Assembly (NCBI GenBank): GCA_903772945.1
Contig: CAICTM010000503.1
Coordinates: 1 to 62,829 of the forward strand
Direction: 5' to 3'
Length of the DNA stretch: 62,829 nt
Origin: Seminavis robusta
Lineage: Eukaryota; Bacillariophyta; Bacillariophyceae; Naviculales; Naviculaceae
Below the pieces are notes generated by a model. The model saw only the letters and a program-made list of their open reading frames with translations, did not search any database and was not told the origin of the DNA. Made by a program: the position numbers and the translations under genes. Below, in pieces: positions 20,716 to 31,769 of this stretch (position 1 is the first letter of the stretch; each line of letters starts with the position of its first letter).

Positions 20716-21270
20716 TTATCGGGTGGCTCTGGTGTCAATGCACCAGGCTTGATAGCACCGATACGAGTCCATGTCAGGTCCAACGTACCATGATTCTTTC
20801 GCATGGGGGTCCCACGATGCTCGATTTCCTGGTTTTTCTTGGCCTAGTACGAATGTTCCTGGTGGAGCCATGGGGTTGCGGTTGAAGTCGAAGAAACCGT
20901 GGACTTGGGCGTACGCAGATAGTTTTGGGTTTACTCTGGAGACTCGAAGAAGGTTGAGTGAGATGTTGGCTTGCGGGATAAGTCGGCACCATAGGTGCAT
21001 TGGGAAGTTTGGATCACAGCCGCAAAATATTGCAATGAGATGGTTTTTTGCGGTTCGGATGGGTCGTTCGGCTGCGTTGCGTCTATGAATGCCGGGTGGG
21101 GCTAGTTGTAAGTCAATGTTTTCGGAGTGTAAGTTTTCTTTTAAAATATTGGAGAATTCGTTATCTAGGCGATGTATTTCTGGTTTAAATCCAGCCTGGA
21201 CTAGTACGGCGTTGATTCGTTTGAAGGCTGAAATAATTTCTCCTGCTGTTCGGTTTTTCATCGTTTCCAT
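20716..21270 (-). pseudogene. Copia integrase fragment
   Basis: The minus-strand frame contains the late part of the DDE integrase core: IHRLDNEFSNILKENL (second Asp) and NAAERPIRTAKNHL (the catalytic Glu), followed by PMHLWCRLIPQANISLNLLR. The first Asp and the zinc-binding part lie in other frames upstream. Confidence 0.8.
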
Positions 21271-21626
21271 GTGAATGTAATTGGGATCTTAGCTGTATAG
21301 GACAAATTTATATTGCATGCCTTGGCTGGAGGTAATCGGAAGTTGTCCCGATTGGTCGGTGTAAATTTGGCCGTTTGGGTCACGTGCAATCATAGGTTCA
21401 GGAAGCACGCTGGGTGCGTTGTCTCTTTGTAAGGGCTGGCGGGAATTACAATGGAAATCGTACAACTGGTTGGCGCAGGTTTAGGTTTGTGGTCTGTTCC
21501 CTTGCGTTGTTGGTCCATGTGCCCTTTAGTTTTTGCCTTTGATTGGGGTGGTTATTTGCGGAGGCTTTTTTTGTTGAGGCCTGGGAAACATGTTATATAG
21601 TGCTTGTCTACTGCAGTTTGGAGCGT

Positions 21627-22118
21627 TTAGAGTGCTGGGTGGCCCAGAGTAGCGTGACTGAAGGCTAACTGTTGGGCTTTGGTGGGAACAAAGTGTGCTG
21701 CGTTGGCGAAGTTGTGGGTCGTTTTGATGGTGACCGAAGCTGTTTGTTGAATTGGATCTATCGGTTGGAAACCGGGTGGGTTGTCTATAGGTATGTGCCA
21801 TAGGCCAGTCTTGGGTGTTCGGTAGCCCGTTATAATGCATTGTTCGTTGTAATAAACCTTGATCGTGGTGTTGGTAAAGGTTGCTGTGCATCCACTATCG
21901 CAGAGCTTTCCTAGCGAGATGAGAGATCCTGAACCATGTTTGAGTTCTTTGAATATGTGAGCTCTACATGCTGCATTTGGTAGGTGTGGTATGGTAATGT
22001 CTCCTTCATGGGTGTATGTCATGGTGGCTCCTTTTGCTACTACGACTGTGATTTGATTGGAGCGGGTGCGTTGTTTGCGACAACTAGCATCCACATTAGA
22101 AAAGAGCGTGGCTTGCAC
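21627..22118 (-). pseudogene. Copia protease/GAG-pre-integrase region
   Basis: This reads MTYTHEGDITIPHLPNAACR, LISLGKLCDSGCTATFTN and AFSHATLGHPAL, typical of the aspartic protease to GAG-pre-integrase segment of copia polyproteins. It lies in a different frame from gag and integrase. Confidence 0.7.
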
Positions 22119-22308
22119 TATCTAAGCACCGTAATTGTGTTCTTTATTGTGTTGCGGAAGAGTTGTTCTTTGTTGAACGTGGGTTAATTTTTACGATTGA
22201 CTGTATTGTAGGCGTCCCGCTGAAGTCAGATTTCCAGCGCGGGGCGCAGCTGCCTCCCATATTGTTTTGTGCGGTGGCCTGGATGTTTTGGCCCTCCTTT
22301 GGGAAGTT

Positions 22309-22815
22309 TCACGTATCACTGTTGTGGGCAGGGTTATGGCAGTAACCGAGAGTCCAGCACCATCCCATCGCATCGAGTTCGGCTGCCGTAAGACCAACGA
22401 TCGAGGTGTTAGCTCTGTCGGAGCGTCCGGCTGGCGACTCGGCTGGGGTGGTTGTGGTTGCGTTTGCTGCTTGGGTTTCTCGAAGTGACTCTTGGAGGAT
22501 CCTGGTGATCGTGGCTATGTCGATCAGTTGTGGATGGTTGAGCGTAGAAGTCCCGGTGATAACTGTTTGGGTGTCCGTGATAGTTGCTTTGGCTCGTTGG
22601 TGGTAGCCTTCGGCGCTGACAGTGGTTTCGGTCTGGCGGACAATTTCGGCATCACGAAAGAATTCTTTGAAGGGGGTGAGGGTGCGGTTTTCTGGTGTAG
22701 GCTTGTTCCATTCTCGGAGGGGATGAATGAATAGGCCAGTGGCGTGTAGAGTGGCTACTACGGCGCTGACAGCGTTGCATAAGGCATCCCCGGTGCCTTC
22801 TACGACACACAGCAA
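22309..22815 (-). pseudogene. Copia gag, C-terminal half
   Basis: This continues the gag reading in a shifted frame (WNKPTPENRTLTPFKEFFRD, then GWCWTLGYCHNPAHNSDT, a Cys/His-rich segment where CoDi gag has its zinc-knuckle-like motif). Confidence 0.65.
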
Positions 22816-22846
22816 TGCAGGTGTCCCGATATATCAAAAGAGTTCC

Positions 22847-23383
22847 TCACAGATGTGCGAGTCCAAAGGGCGTGAGGATTTCACGATTGGCAAGGAGATC
22901 ATTCTCTGTGATTTTACCGTATGTGGTCACCAGGTGGGTGATGATGTCAAATGGGCTGTTGTTGCCGTATCCCCACATGCGATCTTTGAGTGCCTTTGTG
23001 TAAGTGTCGTTAACGGCGTTCAAAATCTGCTGGAGGATTTGGTCCTCTGTTTTGTGGTATATTTTCCATGCATCCAGTTCATTTTTGTAGGTTTGGTCGT
23101 GGCGGTACATGAGTGCTTGGGTGGCGTTGGCAGCATGTACGGGTTTGTCTGGTTTGATCGGGACGACGAATGCAACGTTGCCTTGGGATGCTGCAGTGTA
23201 GGCTGCTTGGCCAAGAATGATGTAGGCGTGGCCTAATCTGCCATCACCGTCCTCACTGGAGATAGCTCTGGTGTTTGCAAGAACCTGAGAGATGAGGAGG
23301 GATAGCTTCCTCTGGTCAGGTTTGCCAATGATTGGTGTGAGGATGGGGTGTGGCATTGCCTCAGTTGGTGTAGTGGTAGTCAT
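22847..23383 (-). pseudogene. Copia gag, N-terminal half
   Basis: 178 residues beginning MTTTTPTEAMPHPILTPI, with the gag-typical IITHLVTTYGKITENDLLAN near the end. It is the first coding segment after the 5' leader and the most intact one. Confidence 0.75.
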
Positions 23384-23554
23384 TGTAGGAGAGGGTAGAA
23401 TTGGATTTGAAGTTGGGCGACACGGGTATATTTAGTTTCCTTTGTCGGACGTTTAAGGCCTGTGTGTCTAGGTGGTGTATATGTGGGTAGTGGTATTGTA
23501 GGTTGGTGTTGGTGTTTGTTGGCTAGTAGCGGTATCAGCTGGTAGCGGTATCAG

Positions 23555-23880
23555 TTCGAGGATTCGAGGATAGAGGTTCGTTCGAGGATAGAGGTGCGTC
23601 GTGCCGTTCGATCGATAGAGGTGCGTCGTGCCGTTCGATCGATAGAGGTGCGTTCGTGCCGTTCGATCGATAGAGGTGCGTTCGAGGATTCGTTCGAGGA
23701 TAGAGGTTCGTTCGAGGATAGAGGTGCGTCGTGCCGTTCGATCGATAGAGGTGCGTCGTGCCGTTCGATCGATAGAGGTGCGTCGTGCCGTTCGATCGAT
23801 AGAGGTGTGTTCGTGCCGTTCGATCGATAGAGGTGCGTTCGAGGATTCGTTCGTCGATAGAGGTGCGTCGTGCCGTTGTA
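23555..23880. repeat. 27-bp minisatellite in the retrotransposon leader
   Basis: Repeated units contain gaggtgcgtcgtgccgttcg followed by atcgata, with shorter variants built on ttcgaggatagaggt. There are about ten units. It lies between the 5' LTR and gag, so it is in the 5' untranslated leader of the element RNA. Confidence 0.9.
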
Positions 23881-23887
23881 TAGAAGG

Positions 23888-23900
23888 ATCTTATAACATC
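23888..23900 (-). promoter_or_regulatory. Candidate primer-binding site complementary to the element's own LTR
   Basis: The 13 bases next to the inner edge of the 5' LTR (atcttataacatc on plus) are the exact reverse complement of 23941-23953 inside that LTR (gatgttataagat). In RNA sense the site would pair with an upstream stretch of the same transcript. I see no match to the common initiator-Met type site. Confidence 0.5.
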
Positions 23901-24057
23901 TGTTGAAGAGACTAAAGGTAGCGATAGATGTATTACGAATGATGTTATAAGATTATGAGGAAAAGCTACTTTGTTGTCTCTGTATATCTGTAGATCTGTA
24001 GATGGGTGGAGGCTAGATTCCGGTTGACGGTTGACCGTCAGACGGCCGGAATCAGCA
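23901..24057 (-). repeat. 5' LTR of the copia element
   Basis: 157 bp, identical by eye to 18257-18413. In transcript sense a TATA-like word (gatatacag, around 23981-23990) lies about 30 nt upstream of the self-complementary stretch at 23953-23941, which would fit transcription starting there. Confidence 0.95.
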
Positions 24058-24062
24058 AATGG

Positions 24063-25322
24063 GTGGGGCCTTGGGGAGCATGACAGCGGCTGACCATAAT
24101 CTATTTCACCATAGTCTATTAATCTACATGTATTTCAGTTGCTACCGGTATGGTAACAGGAGTAACAAGTAACAAGCGCAACAAGCTGATCCTGCCTGTG
24201 TAGCCTATTGCGTCTCGACCTGGCCACTTTATATCTGTCAGGCTGTTTTGTTTTCTATGGAAGAGAATTCGGAAATTCGTTTGTTGATTGGCCTTGGCAG
24301 TCTTCGGCCTTGTCAAGTAAGTGGCAACCGGGAGCAACCACATGTAGCTGGTCTAGACAGCTAGACAGAGTACACGTTACGTGTACTAGCTAGTACCTGG
24401 AACCGAATTTTGTCGCCTTCTGTTGGGTAGACAACAAGACCATGATAGTGAAAGGCAAAACGGCTCTTGCGTTCATGGGCTCAGCTCCTACCACCGGTAT
24501 TTTTTGGTCAAACTTGGAACTGGCTACCGATAGAGAGATAACCAACTAGACCACGCCGGGATATCGTTACATCTCTGCCAGCTTTTAATGTTGATGTTCG
24601 CTGTGCTACTGTCTACTCGCGTTGTTAATTAAGTAAGGCAAAGAGAACCACACAATTCACCCATTTATTTCCCTGTGCTCTCCGTTTAAGCCTGTACGAC
24701 TCCTAGTAGAAATCATTCGTGCTATGGGCTTATATTTCAAAATGTATTTTCGCCCCCAATCACATTTGATGACGCAGAGAGAGATAAAGGGAATTTAGAA
24801 AGGTGACTTGAGGACACGACTCGATTACACTTCTTATACTGGTGACGCGACTGTCACTCCACCACCAGCTTCTCAACCATCAACATCGACGGGTTCTCTT
24901 CATAATACCCCACCTCTTCAGCATTTATTTTTATATAAACATAGTTTAACGGAACATTGTAATGGAGGTGGGGGAACAAAGTGTCTCTCGGAATGCTGAA
25001 CCAAGAAAGTTCCGCGCACAGATACCTACAATCCCTTTGTCTACAATATGGCTAGCTAGCAATCCCACAAGCTATCAGCACATGTATCACAGACGGGATG
25101 CAAGGTAGACCTGATCGCATTGGCAAGATCCATCTCTTGTCAGAAGGAGTGAAGCGCTTGTTCCTTTGACCAGTGGACCCGTGGCTACATCGCGTCTCTG
25201 TTTGACTTCACGTTGCTCTCTTCCAAAGTGTATGCCTTCATACCAGTACGGCACAGCGACAACATTCACAGCATCGAAGCCAATCGCTACCACTACCAGG
25301 TACCGCTGCTGGTTCCACCACA
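24063..25322. other. Gene-free stretch upstream of the AAA ATPase gene
   Basis: No supported gene. Palindromic GCTAGC/ACCGGT words occur around 24140, 24350-24400 and 24490. The promoter of the ATPase gene should lie in the right part. Confidence 0.5.
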
Positions 25323-28300
25323 ATGAGACTTCAGTTTTCTACCACTCAGCTGTATGGTCGCGATCAGGAGCTGGCAGAGCTCCAGAGAATCTATGATCTA
25401 GTGGCGGAGGAAGGCACATCCAGACTCGTCCTCCTCGATGGCTACAGTGGCAATGGCAAGACTTCGTTGGTCTCGCACTTTGGCCGTTCCATACTACAAA
25501 CGAGACACCAACAGCAACAGAATGACAGCAGCCCGCGTTCCGATTTATTGCAGTTGGAAGATTCCACTGCGTCCTTTGCCTTGCCGCAGTCAACTACTAC
25601 TCGATTCATCAAGGGCAAGTTTGATGAACACAATCGCAAGCCATACGCCGCATTTGTAGGAGCCTTTCGGGATTTGATTGCCTCCTTGAAACGTCATTGT
25701 CACGAAGAATGCGACCGGATTGCGGCCATCCAAAAGGCCGTGAACGACCACAAGCAAAGTAGTGTTCTCTTTGATATTATTCCCAATCTCAAGGATCTGA
25801 TGGAGGAAGAAGACGACGACGCCGCCAAGAAGACTGCATCAGAAGGCAGCCATTTTTTTCGACGGTCCTCCATAGAAAAGAACAATAACAACAACACAAT
25901 AAGTGCGACGACAAAACAATCCACCGGGTCCTCACGCATGCTGCAGAGAATTCACGAGTTGCACTTTCAGTTCAAGGCATTTGTGAGAGCGGCCTGTGCG
26001 GGTGGACCAGTGATTCTGTTCTGTGATGATTTGCAATGGGCAGACCAGTCTAGCTTGGAGCTTTTGAAGGCCCTTGCCAGTGATGGATCCTCTCGCAACC
26101 TATTGATCATTGGCGCCTACCGTGGACATGAGATTGAACAGAATGAGAATCATCCTCTTTCTTGGTGTATCAACCATCTTAAGAATGAAGAATACCTGCC
26201 AGCGGAAAGACTGTACGAATTGGAGTTGTCAGATTTCCCACTGGGGGATCTCAACCTGTTTGTGGCAGACTCCCTTGAGTTGGCGCCAGAAAAGACAATG
26301 TCATTGTCACAAGTAGTCTGGAGCAAGACGCATGGAAATGTGTTTTACTCCAAGCAATTCTTGCAGGAGCTTGTGGACAAGGAACTGATAACATTCGATT
26401 TTGCCTACTTCCGCTGGAAGTGGGAAACGGAGTTGATTGCGGGAGCTACCGATCTTTCCGAGAATGTCGTCGAAATGGTGGCGGCACGGATACGACAATT
26501 ACCACCTTCGGTGATTCAAATTCTCAAGATTGCTTCCTGTCTGTGGTATTCGTTCGATGTCACAGTGTTGGAATACATTGTAGTCCATTCCGAGGAGCGA
26601 ATCAAAGAGAGGCGCCGCAGCTTGAAGCGATTGGCTACCGCGACGCCATTCTTGTCTGAGCAGGGGGTGCAAGTCAAGGATCAGTCCAAAGTCATGCAGG
26701 GCTTGCAAGCCGCCAAGGAACAGGGTTTGTTGGATCAGACGGGAGCAAATGGTTACAAATTCGGGCACGACCGAATCCGAGAGGCGGTATACTCCATCAT
26801 TGAAGAGGGGGAAGAAAGGGATGCCCTGCACATTGTAATTGGAGAGCTTCTTTGGTACATGTTTCATGATTCCACCAAGAGTCAGCAGTGGATGCTGTTC
26901 TCGGCGGTGGATCAACTCAACAAGGTCTCTCACCGGTTCCAAAAAAGTGACGCTGGCCAAGGTTTAGAGTTGGCCAAGGTCAACCTGGAAGCGGCCGAAT
27001 GTGCCATGGGCGTTTCCGCGTTTCTGCCGGCCATTGACTATCTCAAGAGTGGACTGCAATTTCTTGGAGACAACCCATGGGAAGATGTTGCCAACTACCG
27101 GTTTTGTCTCACAATGCATTCGAAACTGGCCGCATTGGAAGCGTCTGTCGGGCATACCGAAGAAAGCGAGAAACTCATCCAAGGCACGCTACAACACGCC
27201 GAGTGTTTTGAGGACAAACTGCCATTGTATGTTACCAAAGTAGAGTCCCTGGGCGTTCAAGGCAAACTGAAAGAAGCGTTGACGTTGGCGTATGAGGTAT
27301 TGGAAGGGTTGGGGGAAGCCTTTCCGCAGAATACGACTGGAAAACGCTTTCAGCGGGCAGTCCAATCGGACACATCCTTGACGCAAAAACTTCTGAGTAA
27401 ACACAACGATGCAACTATCCTGGCGTTGCCTCTGCTGCAAGATAGCAGGAAGCAGTACGCTCTGAAGATCATGAACTGTAAGTAACCGGTTCATTCGATG
27501 ATGCTTCTCAACGCACAATTCACTACTGACTACACGCGACTTGGTTGCATTTTTGTTTGGCCAGTGCTGGTGGATTCAGCATTTCATCTGGGGGAGATGA
27601 TGCAGCTCTTTCTGATCATAAATCGCATGATCCGGATTTCACTCGAATACGGTCTTGGGGATGTCTCGGGAGTAGCATTTGCCCTCTATGGTTTCAGCCT
27701 GAACTCTCCCAATGGCGATAGAATGGAAAACTATCGGTACGGGAAACTCGCGTTGTTGTTGCAAGAGCGGCTGGCAGCAAAGGAGTGGGAGTGCCGCGTC
27801 TTGGTGTTTGTGTATGTCTTGTTGAACCACTGGGTCGAGCCATTGCAGAAGAGTTTGAACCCTCTGCTTGCCGCTCACAGCGCAGGGATGCAACACGGTG
27901 ACATTGATTACGCGGTTCAAGCCTCGGGGGCATTCCTTACGTTGTATTGGTACAGTGGGGTGAGTTCGTTTCAATCACATCCTCCCGAGTGACAGTCAAG
28001 TATCTAGGCATCTGCAGTGCTAACATGCTGGTTTGGTTTTCGCTACAGAATGACTTGAACTTCGGAGTTGACGAAATGCGGCGGTTCTCTGCTCAGATGA
28101 AAGATTACAAACAAGAGAAGGCGCTGGCAATCTACTTGCCCTTGTTTCAGTGTTTACTCAATATGACAGGACCAGCCTCGGACGCCGCTTTACTATGCGG
28201 CGAGGCAATCAGCCAGGCCGAGTACGAGGAAAAGAAGTTCACGAACAGTACAATCATGAGCTACCAAATGCAGCTTTCATACTACTTCAACGATATGGAG

Positions 28301-29146
28301 CGCGCCGAAGAACTGTCAACTTCATTACAGAAGGTCAGCAAATCATTCAATGCCCACTACTTGTTCGTTGCCCGGCAGTTCTTTTTTGGACTGATTTCTC
28401 TGCGGGTTGCAATGGATAGCAAAGGCAAGAAACGAAGAAGGAACATCGCGGTAGCAAATCGAGTTATCAAAGAAATGGAACAATGGACTCAGCGAGGAGG
28501 CATCAACTGTCTTCAAAAGCTGCTCATATTGAACGCCGAACAGAAAGCGTTGAATTTTCTCCGTCAAGGGCGGTTCTGCTCGAAGAAGGAGGCCGTCGAA
28601 AGCGTACGGGAGGCCTTCGACATTTCAATTGCAACGGCAATCAGGTCGGGGTTCCCCAATGATGCTGCCCTTGCATGTGAACGCGCAGCAGCTTTTCTGG
28701 ATCGATGCAACCAGGATGCGTATTGGGTACAAAGCTATGCATCTCGCGCCGTCGAGTACTACAAACTGTGGGGCGCCAATGCAAAGGTTGACCAACTGAC
28801 AGCAATCTACAGTCGCGGGTTGTCCACGGATTTGTCGTCGACGCCGGTCCATGCGCCTTTTAGGCGTTCGTCTGTCACTTATGATCACGAAAAGGTTCTT
28901 TGTGCCGAGGTTCAAGTTCGGCAAAAAGACAGCAGCGAGAAATCATCTGTGCGGATTTCTAATCAATTTTCGTCGGAAGTAGTGTTGAAAGCTGCAAGAG
29001 GCCTTCTCAAGGGGAGTGGATCACTCCGCGATGGCTCCGAGTCTGTCACATACAGAGACGAAACAACTGCCAGAAGCATGGATGAGCTCGGCTCTGGTTG
29101 GCTCGAACCATTTCAGCAATCAAAGCTGGACGAAAGAAAAAGCTAG
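25323..29146 (+). CDS. Large AAA_16-type ATPase with TPR-like helical C-terminus, three exons
   Basis: Exons 25323-27477, 27565-27959 and 28049-29146 join in frame to 1215 residues; introns are 87 and 89 bp with GTAAGT/CAG and GTGAGT/CAG sites. The protein begins almost directly with the NTPase: LYGRDQELAELQRIYDL, then a Walker A G-Y-S-G-N-G-K-T-S (about 40-48) and a Walker B VILFCDDLQWAD (about 230-241). This is the MalT/PknK-like AAA_16 pattern seen in signalling ATPases. The remaining roughly 750 residues are helical and TPR-like without a catalytic domain. In such families the ATPase switches an attached or partner effector; here no kinase, cyclase or DNA-binding domain is seen in the same chain. 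The family call is good, the partner unknown. Confidence 0.85.
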
Positions 29147-29926
29147 GTAGTTCATGATCCGAAGAAGATCGCGGCAGTGTATTTAATTTGGTCTGCACTG
29201 GGTTGTGGCTCGGTCGTGAACCGTCCGAGGTCCAGACAACAAAATGTGCTGTTGTACGTTTTTTAACAGTGTTGTATCAAGCGGGGGATTTAAAATGTGC
29301 AAGTACTAGCGGTAGTGGTATAAAAGCGCAACCATGATTGTATGAGTTACAGTGCCGCGACAAGGTGGTGCTGTTTTAGAGGGATGCAGAATCATTGCCT
29401 CCCTCCAAACATGATCCGCCCTTTCCATCTTCATAATATCAAATGGAACAGAACTGGAATGTCTCATCTGCAGCCTGTAGAAAACACCATTCTATAAAAT
29501 AGTGTTCAAGCCTGCGCCGACCTCTTTTTCTCCTCCCATCCTAGGGATTGATTTCGCCACTCCATTATTCATAGCTCTCGCTGGCTTCTATTAACCTCTA
29601 AATGTATAAGGACATCGGCAAGAGGGTCGCTAAGTGGGGAGTTGTCACAAATACTAGTATCATAAGATCCTTTCCGCGTGAGGGGCGTCTCTACTTATGT
29701 CTCTATCTACCGGTACTAGTACATATAAGCATATAAGCTTATAATATGTACTATTAATAGTACGGTGAACGGTGAACGGAGGTTTTGCCGAGGCCAAGCC
29801 ACTGCGAGAAACCGGAGGCAACGTCGACGACAACGTCTCTTGGTTGACTGTTGCCTTTTGTGGCTTGGTAGGTAGGTACGAGTATCCACTTACTATCCAA
29901 CTCAACTTGAGACGCACAAGTTCACC
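29147..29926. other. Gene-free stretch upstream of the CDPK-like gene
   Basis: No credible open frame. An AT-rich segment at 29720-29765 with overlapping atataagc/tataagctt words lies about 170 bp upstream of the next start codon and is the likeliest promoter area. Confidence 0.5.
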
Positions 29927-31508
29927 ATGGAGCGGCTCAGTTCGACTTCCATGGGAGATTGCTCTGAGAAGCTTGAAATTGACCATGCCACCTTCTGCTT
30001 TCATCACGAAGGACCGACGGGTCTGACGTTTCACGAGTGCTATACCCTCGACTCCAAGTTGGATTCGTTTCGCAGCACGTACCAGTGTACGCATAAGGAT
30101 ACCGATGAAGTGCGATCGGTCAAGGTCATTAGTCGCAGCAGTATTGATAAGGCTGCGTTCCTGAAGAAGGTCAAGAGTTTGAAGGAGGTTATCAACCATC
30201 CAAACTTGGTACATATATTCGAATCATTCCAATGCGAAAGATACTTTTACCTCGTTACAGAGAGCATGGCACACGACAACCTCTACGAAGCTGTGTCAAG
30301 GCGTCACAAGGCCGGAGAACCATTTGGAAAACCGCAAGTTGCGCAAATTCTCCTGACACTAGTGGAATGCCTCAATGTTTGCCATGCCAAGGGTATCATT
30401 CACGGCGCCGTGCATCCATCCAATATTCTGCTGCCCCACGGGCAAAGTTATGACAACCTACTTCTCGTGAATTTCTTTGACCATGCCATCAAGGTGCCTC
30501 GAACTGCAAGTGATGGCACTGAGATTGTTACTCAGCAGAAACGAGCCAAGTCAAATTTTGCTGCTCCAGAGGCTGGAATTCCTAGCCAAGCCAGCGATAA
30601 ATTGGATGTGTATCCTTGTGGTGTCATTGCGTATATCCTCTTGACAGGGCGAACGATTTGTCGCAGTCGACAAGAACCCATTAGTTGGGATGGATTGGAC
30701 GATGACGACAAAAATGTTCGAAAGGGCATTGAGGAACTTTTGGCCTACGATCCAGCAGATCGTCCAACAGCCTACGACGCGTTCAATGCAGACTGGTTGC
30801 GAGAGGCCCGTTCGTTCGAGGCGGATCTTCATCCGGTAGTCTTGGGGGCCGTCCATAGCTTGCGCCAGTTCAACAAACAGCATAAGTTTCAGCAAGCCAT
30901 TCGTGCTTACATCTCCTCGCATCTCCTTCGGGAAAAGTTTGACAGAGAGATGCTGGATACGATGTTTCGAGCGTGGGATCAAAACATTGATGGCAAGCTA
31001 TCCAGAGACGAGTTTCCGGGTTCAGATCAACTCTTTGACAGTCTTGATATTGATGGTGAGAGAACGTTGTTGCTTGGAAGAAAGTCTGTTCAAGCTACTT
31101 GTTTGGTCTGATCAGGTACATTCTTTTTTCTCCTCCTTCCTCTCTTTCTCGTGCTCTAGGCAATGGTTTTCTGGACTATTCCGAGTTCTTGACTCTGCAA
31201 ACCCACATTGAAATGTGCGATGACGACGAGTACAAGTTAAGGGCTGCATTCAACGCTTGGGACACAGATGGCAGTGGCTACATTAGCTACAGAAACATTC
31301 AAGATGTTTTCAGCATCAACGGAGAGTTTGCGGTCAATGCTTCGACAGCGAGGGCAATGATCAAGAATGCAGATTTGGATGGAGATGGCAGGTAGGTAAA
31401 GGACTTGTGTCACGCCCAGCGCTGTGACATTGTGCCGCTCACGTAACGCTGTTCCGTACATTCCTCAGAATCAGCTATTCAGAATTCAAAGACATGATTA
31501 TGGGCTGA
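29927..31508 (+). CDS. CDPK-like pseudokinase with four EF hands, three exons
   Basis: Exons 29927-31055, 31160-31391 and 31469-31508 join in frame to 466 residues; the introns are 104 and 77 bp. The start is the ATG in caccATGgag; a second ATG at 29951 opens MGDCSEKL and might give a lipid-anchored form. The kinase domain spans about 40-300 and keeps the beta3 Lys (K66, VRSVKVIS) and an A-P-E (AAPEAG). It lacks a glycine-rich loop and the helix-C Glu. Its HRD is H159-G-A (HGAVHPSN), so the catalytic Asp is lost, and its DFG is N182-F-F. Four EF hands follow: DQNIDGKLSRDE, DIDGNGFLDYSE, DTDGSGYISYRN and DLDGDGRISYSE. The layout is that of a calcium-dependent protein kinase, but phosphotransfer looks impossible. 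It is more likely a calcium-switched scaffold. Confidence 0.88.
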
Positions 31509-31769
31509 AAGGAATGATCGTTCAAGAAGAGGTTTGCAAAAACAATATGACATGGGTTGGTTATTTAAAAGCCACCCTTCTAAAGGATAGATAAGTTGAA
31601 TAGACAAGGGTTACACTTACGAAGCACGATTTCTTTGTGTCCAAGGTTGAGCATCTTGTCACAATTCTGGAAGACATCAGCTGCTTCAAACATGGGGGCC
31701 AGCAACAAGCTTTTATCTGACTGTCATTCTGTCTTCGAAGCTTTATCCAATCGCAAACTGAAACATACA
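31509..31769. other. Short gap before the minisatellite
   Basis: This is the 3' flank of the CDPK-like gene. Nothing was recognised. Confidence 0.4.

Larger units (their letters stand above)
18252..24062 (-). mobile_element. Complete Ty1/copia LTR retrotransposon (CoDi-like), internally degenerate
   Basis: The element proper is 18257-24057 and is transcribed on the minus strand. It is bounded by two 157-bp LTRs that read TG...CA and are identical by eye. The flanking 5-bp target duplication is aatgg (18252-18256 and 24058-24062). In minus-strand order it carries gag, a protease/GAG-pre-integrase region, integrase, reverse transcriptase and RNase H, which is the copia order. The coding region is split over several frames and has stops, and the first Asp of the RT active-site pair reads Tyr. 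A 27-bp minisatellite fills the 5' leader. A candidate primer-binding site directly follows the 5' LTR. Identical LTRs with a dead interior suggest mobilisation of an already defective copy by a helper. Confidence 0.93.

Noticed and set aside
23541..23880. CRISPR-like array
   Set aside because: Units are contiguous without unique spacers, in a eukaryotic retrotransposon leader.
23594..23906. Open frame with repeated C-R-S-I-D-R units
   Set aside because: It is the translation of the 27-bp minisatellite in the retrotransposon leader, on the strand opposite to the element genes.
27947..28048. Start codon at 27947 as an independent gene
   Set aside because: It lies in and just before an 89-bp intron of the AAA ATPase gene; splicing gives a continuous 1215-residue protein.
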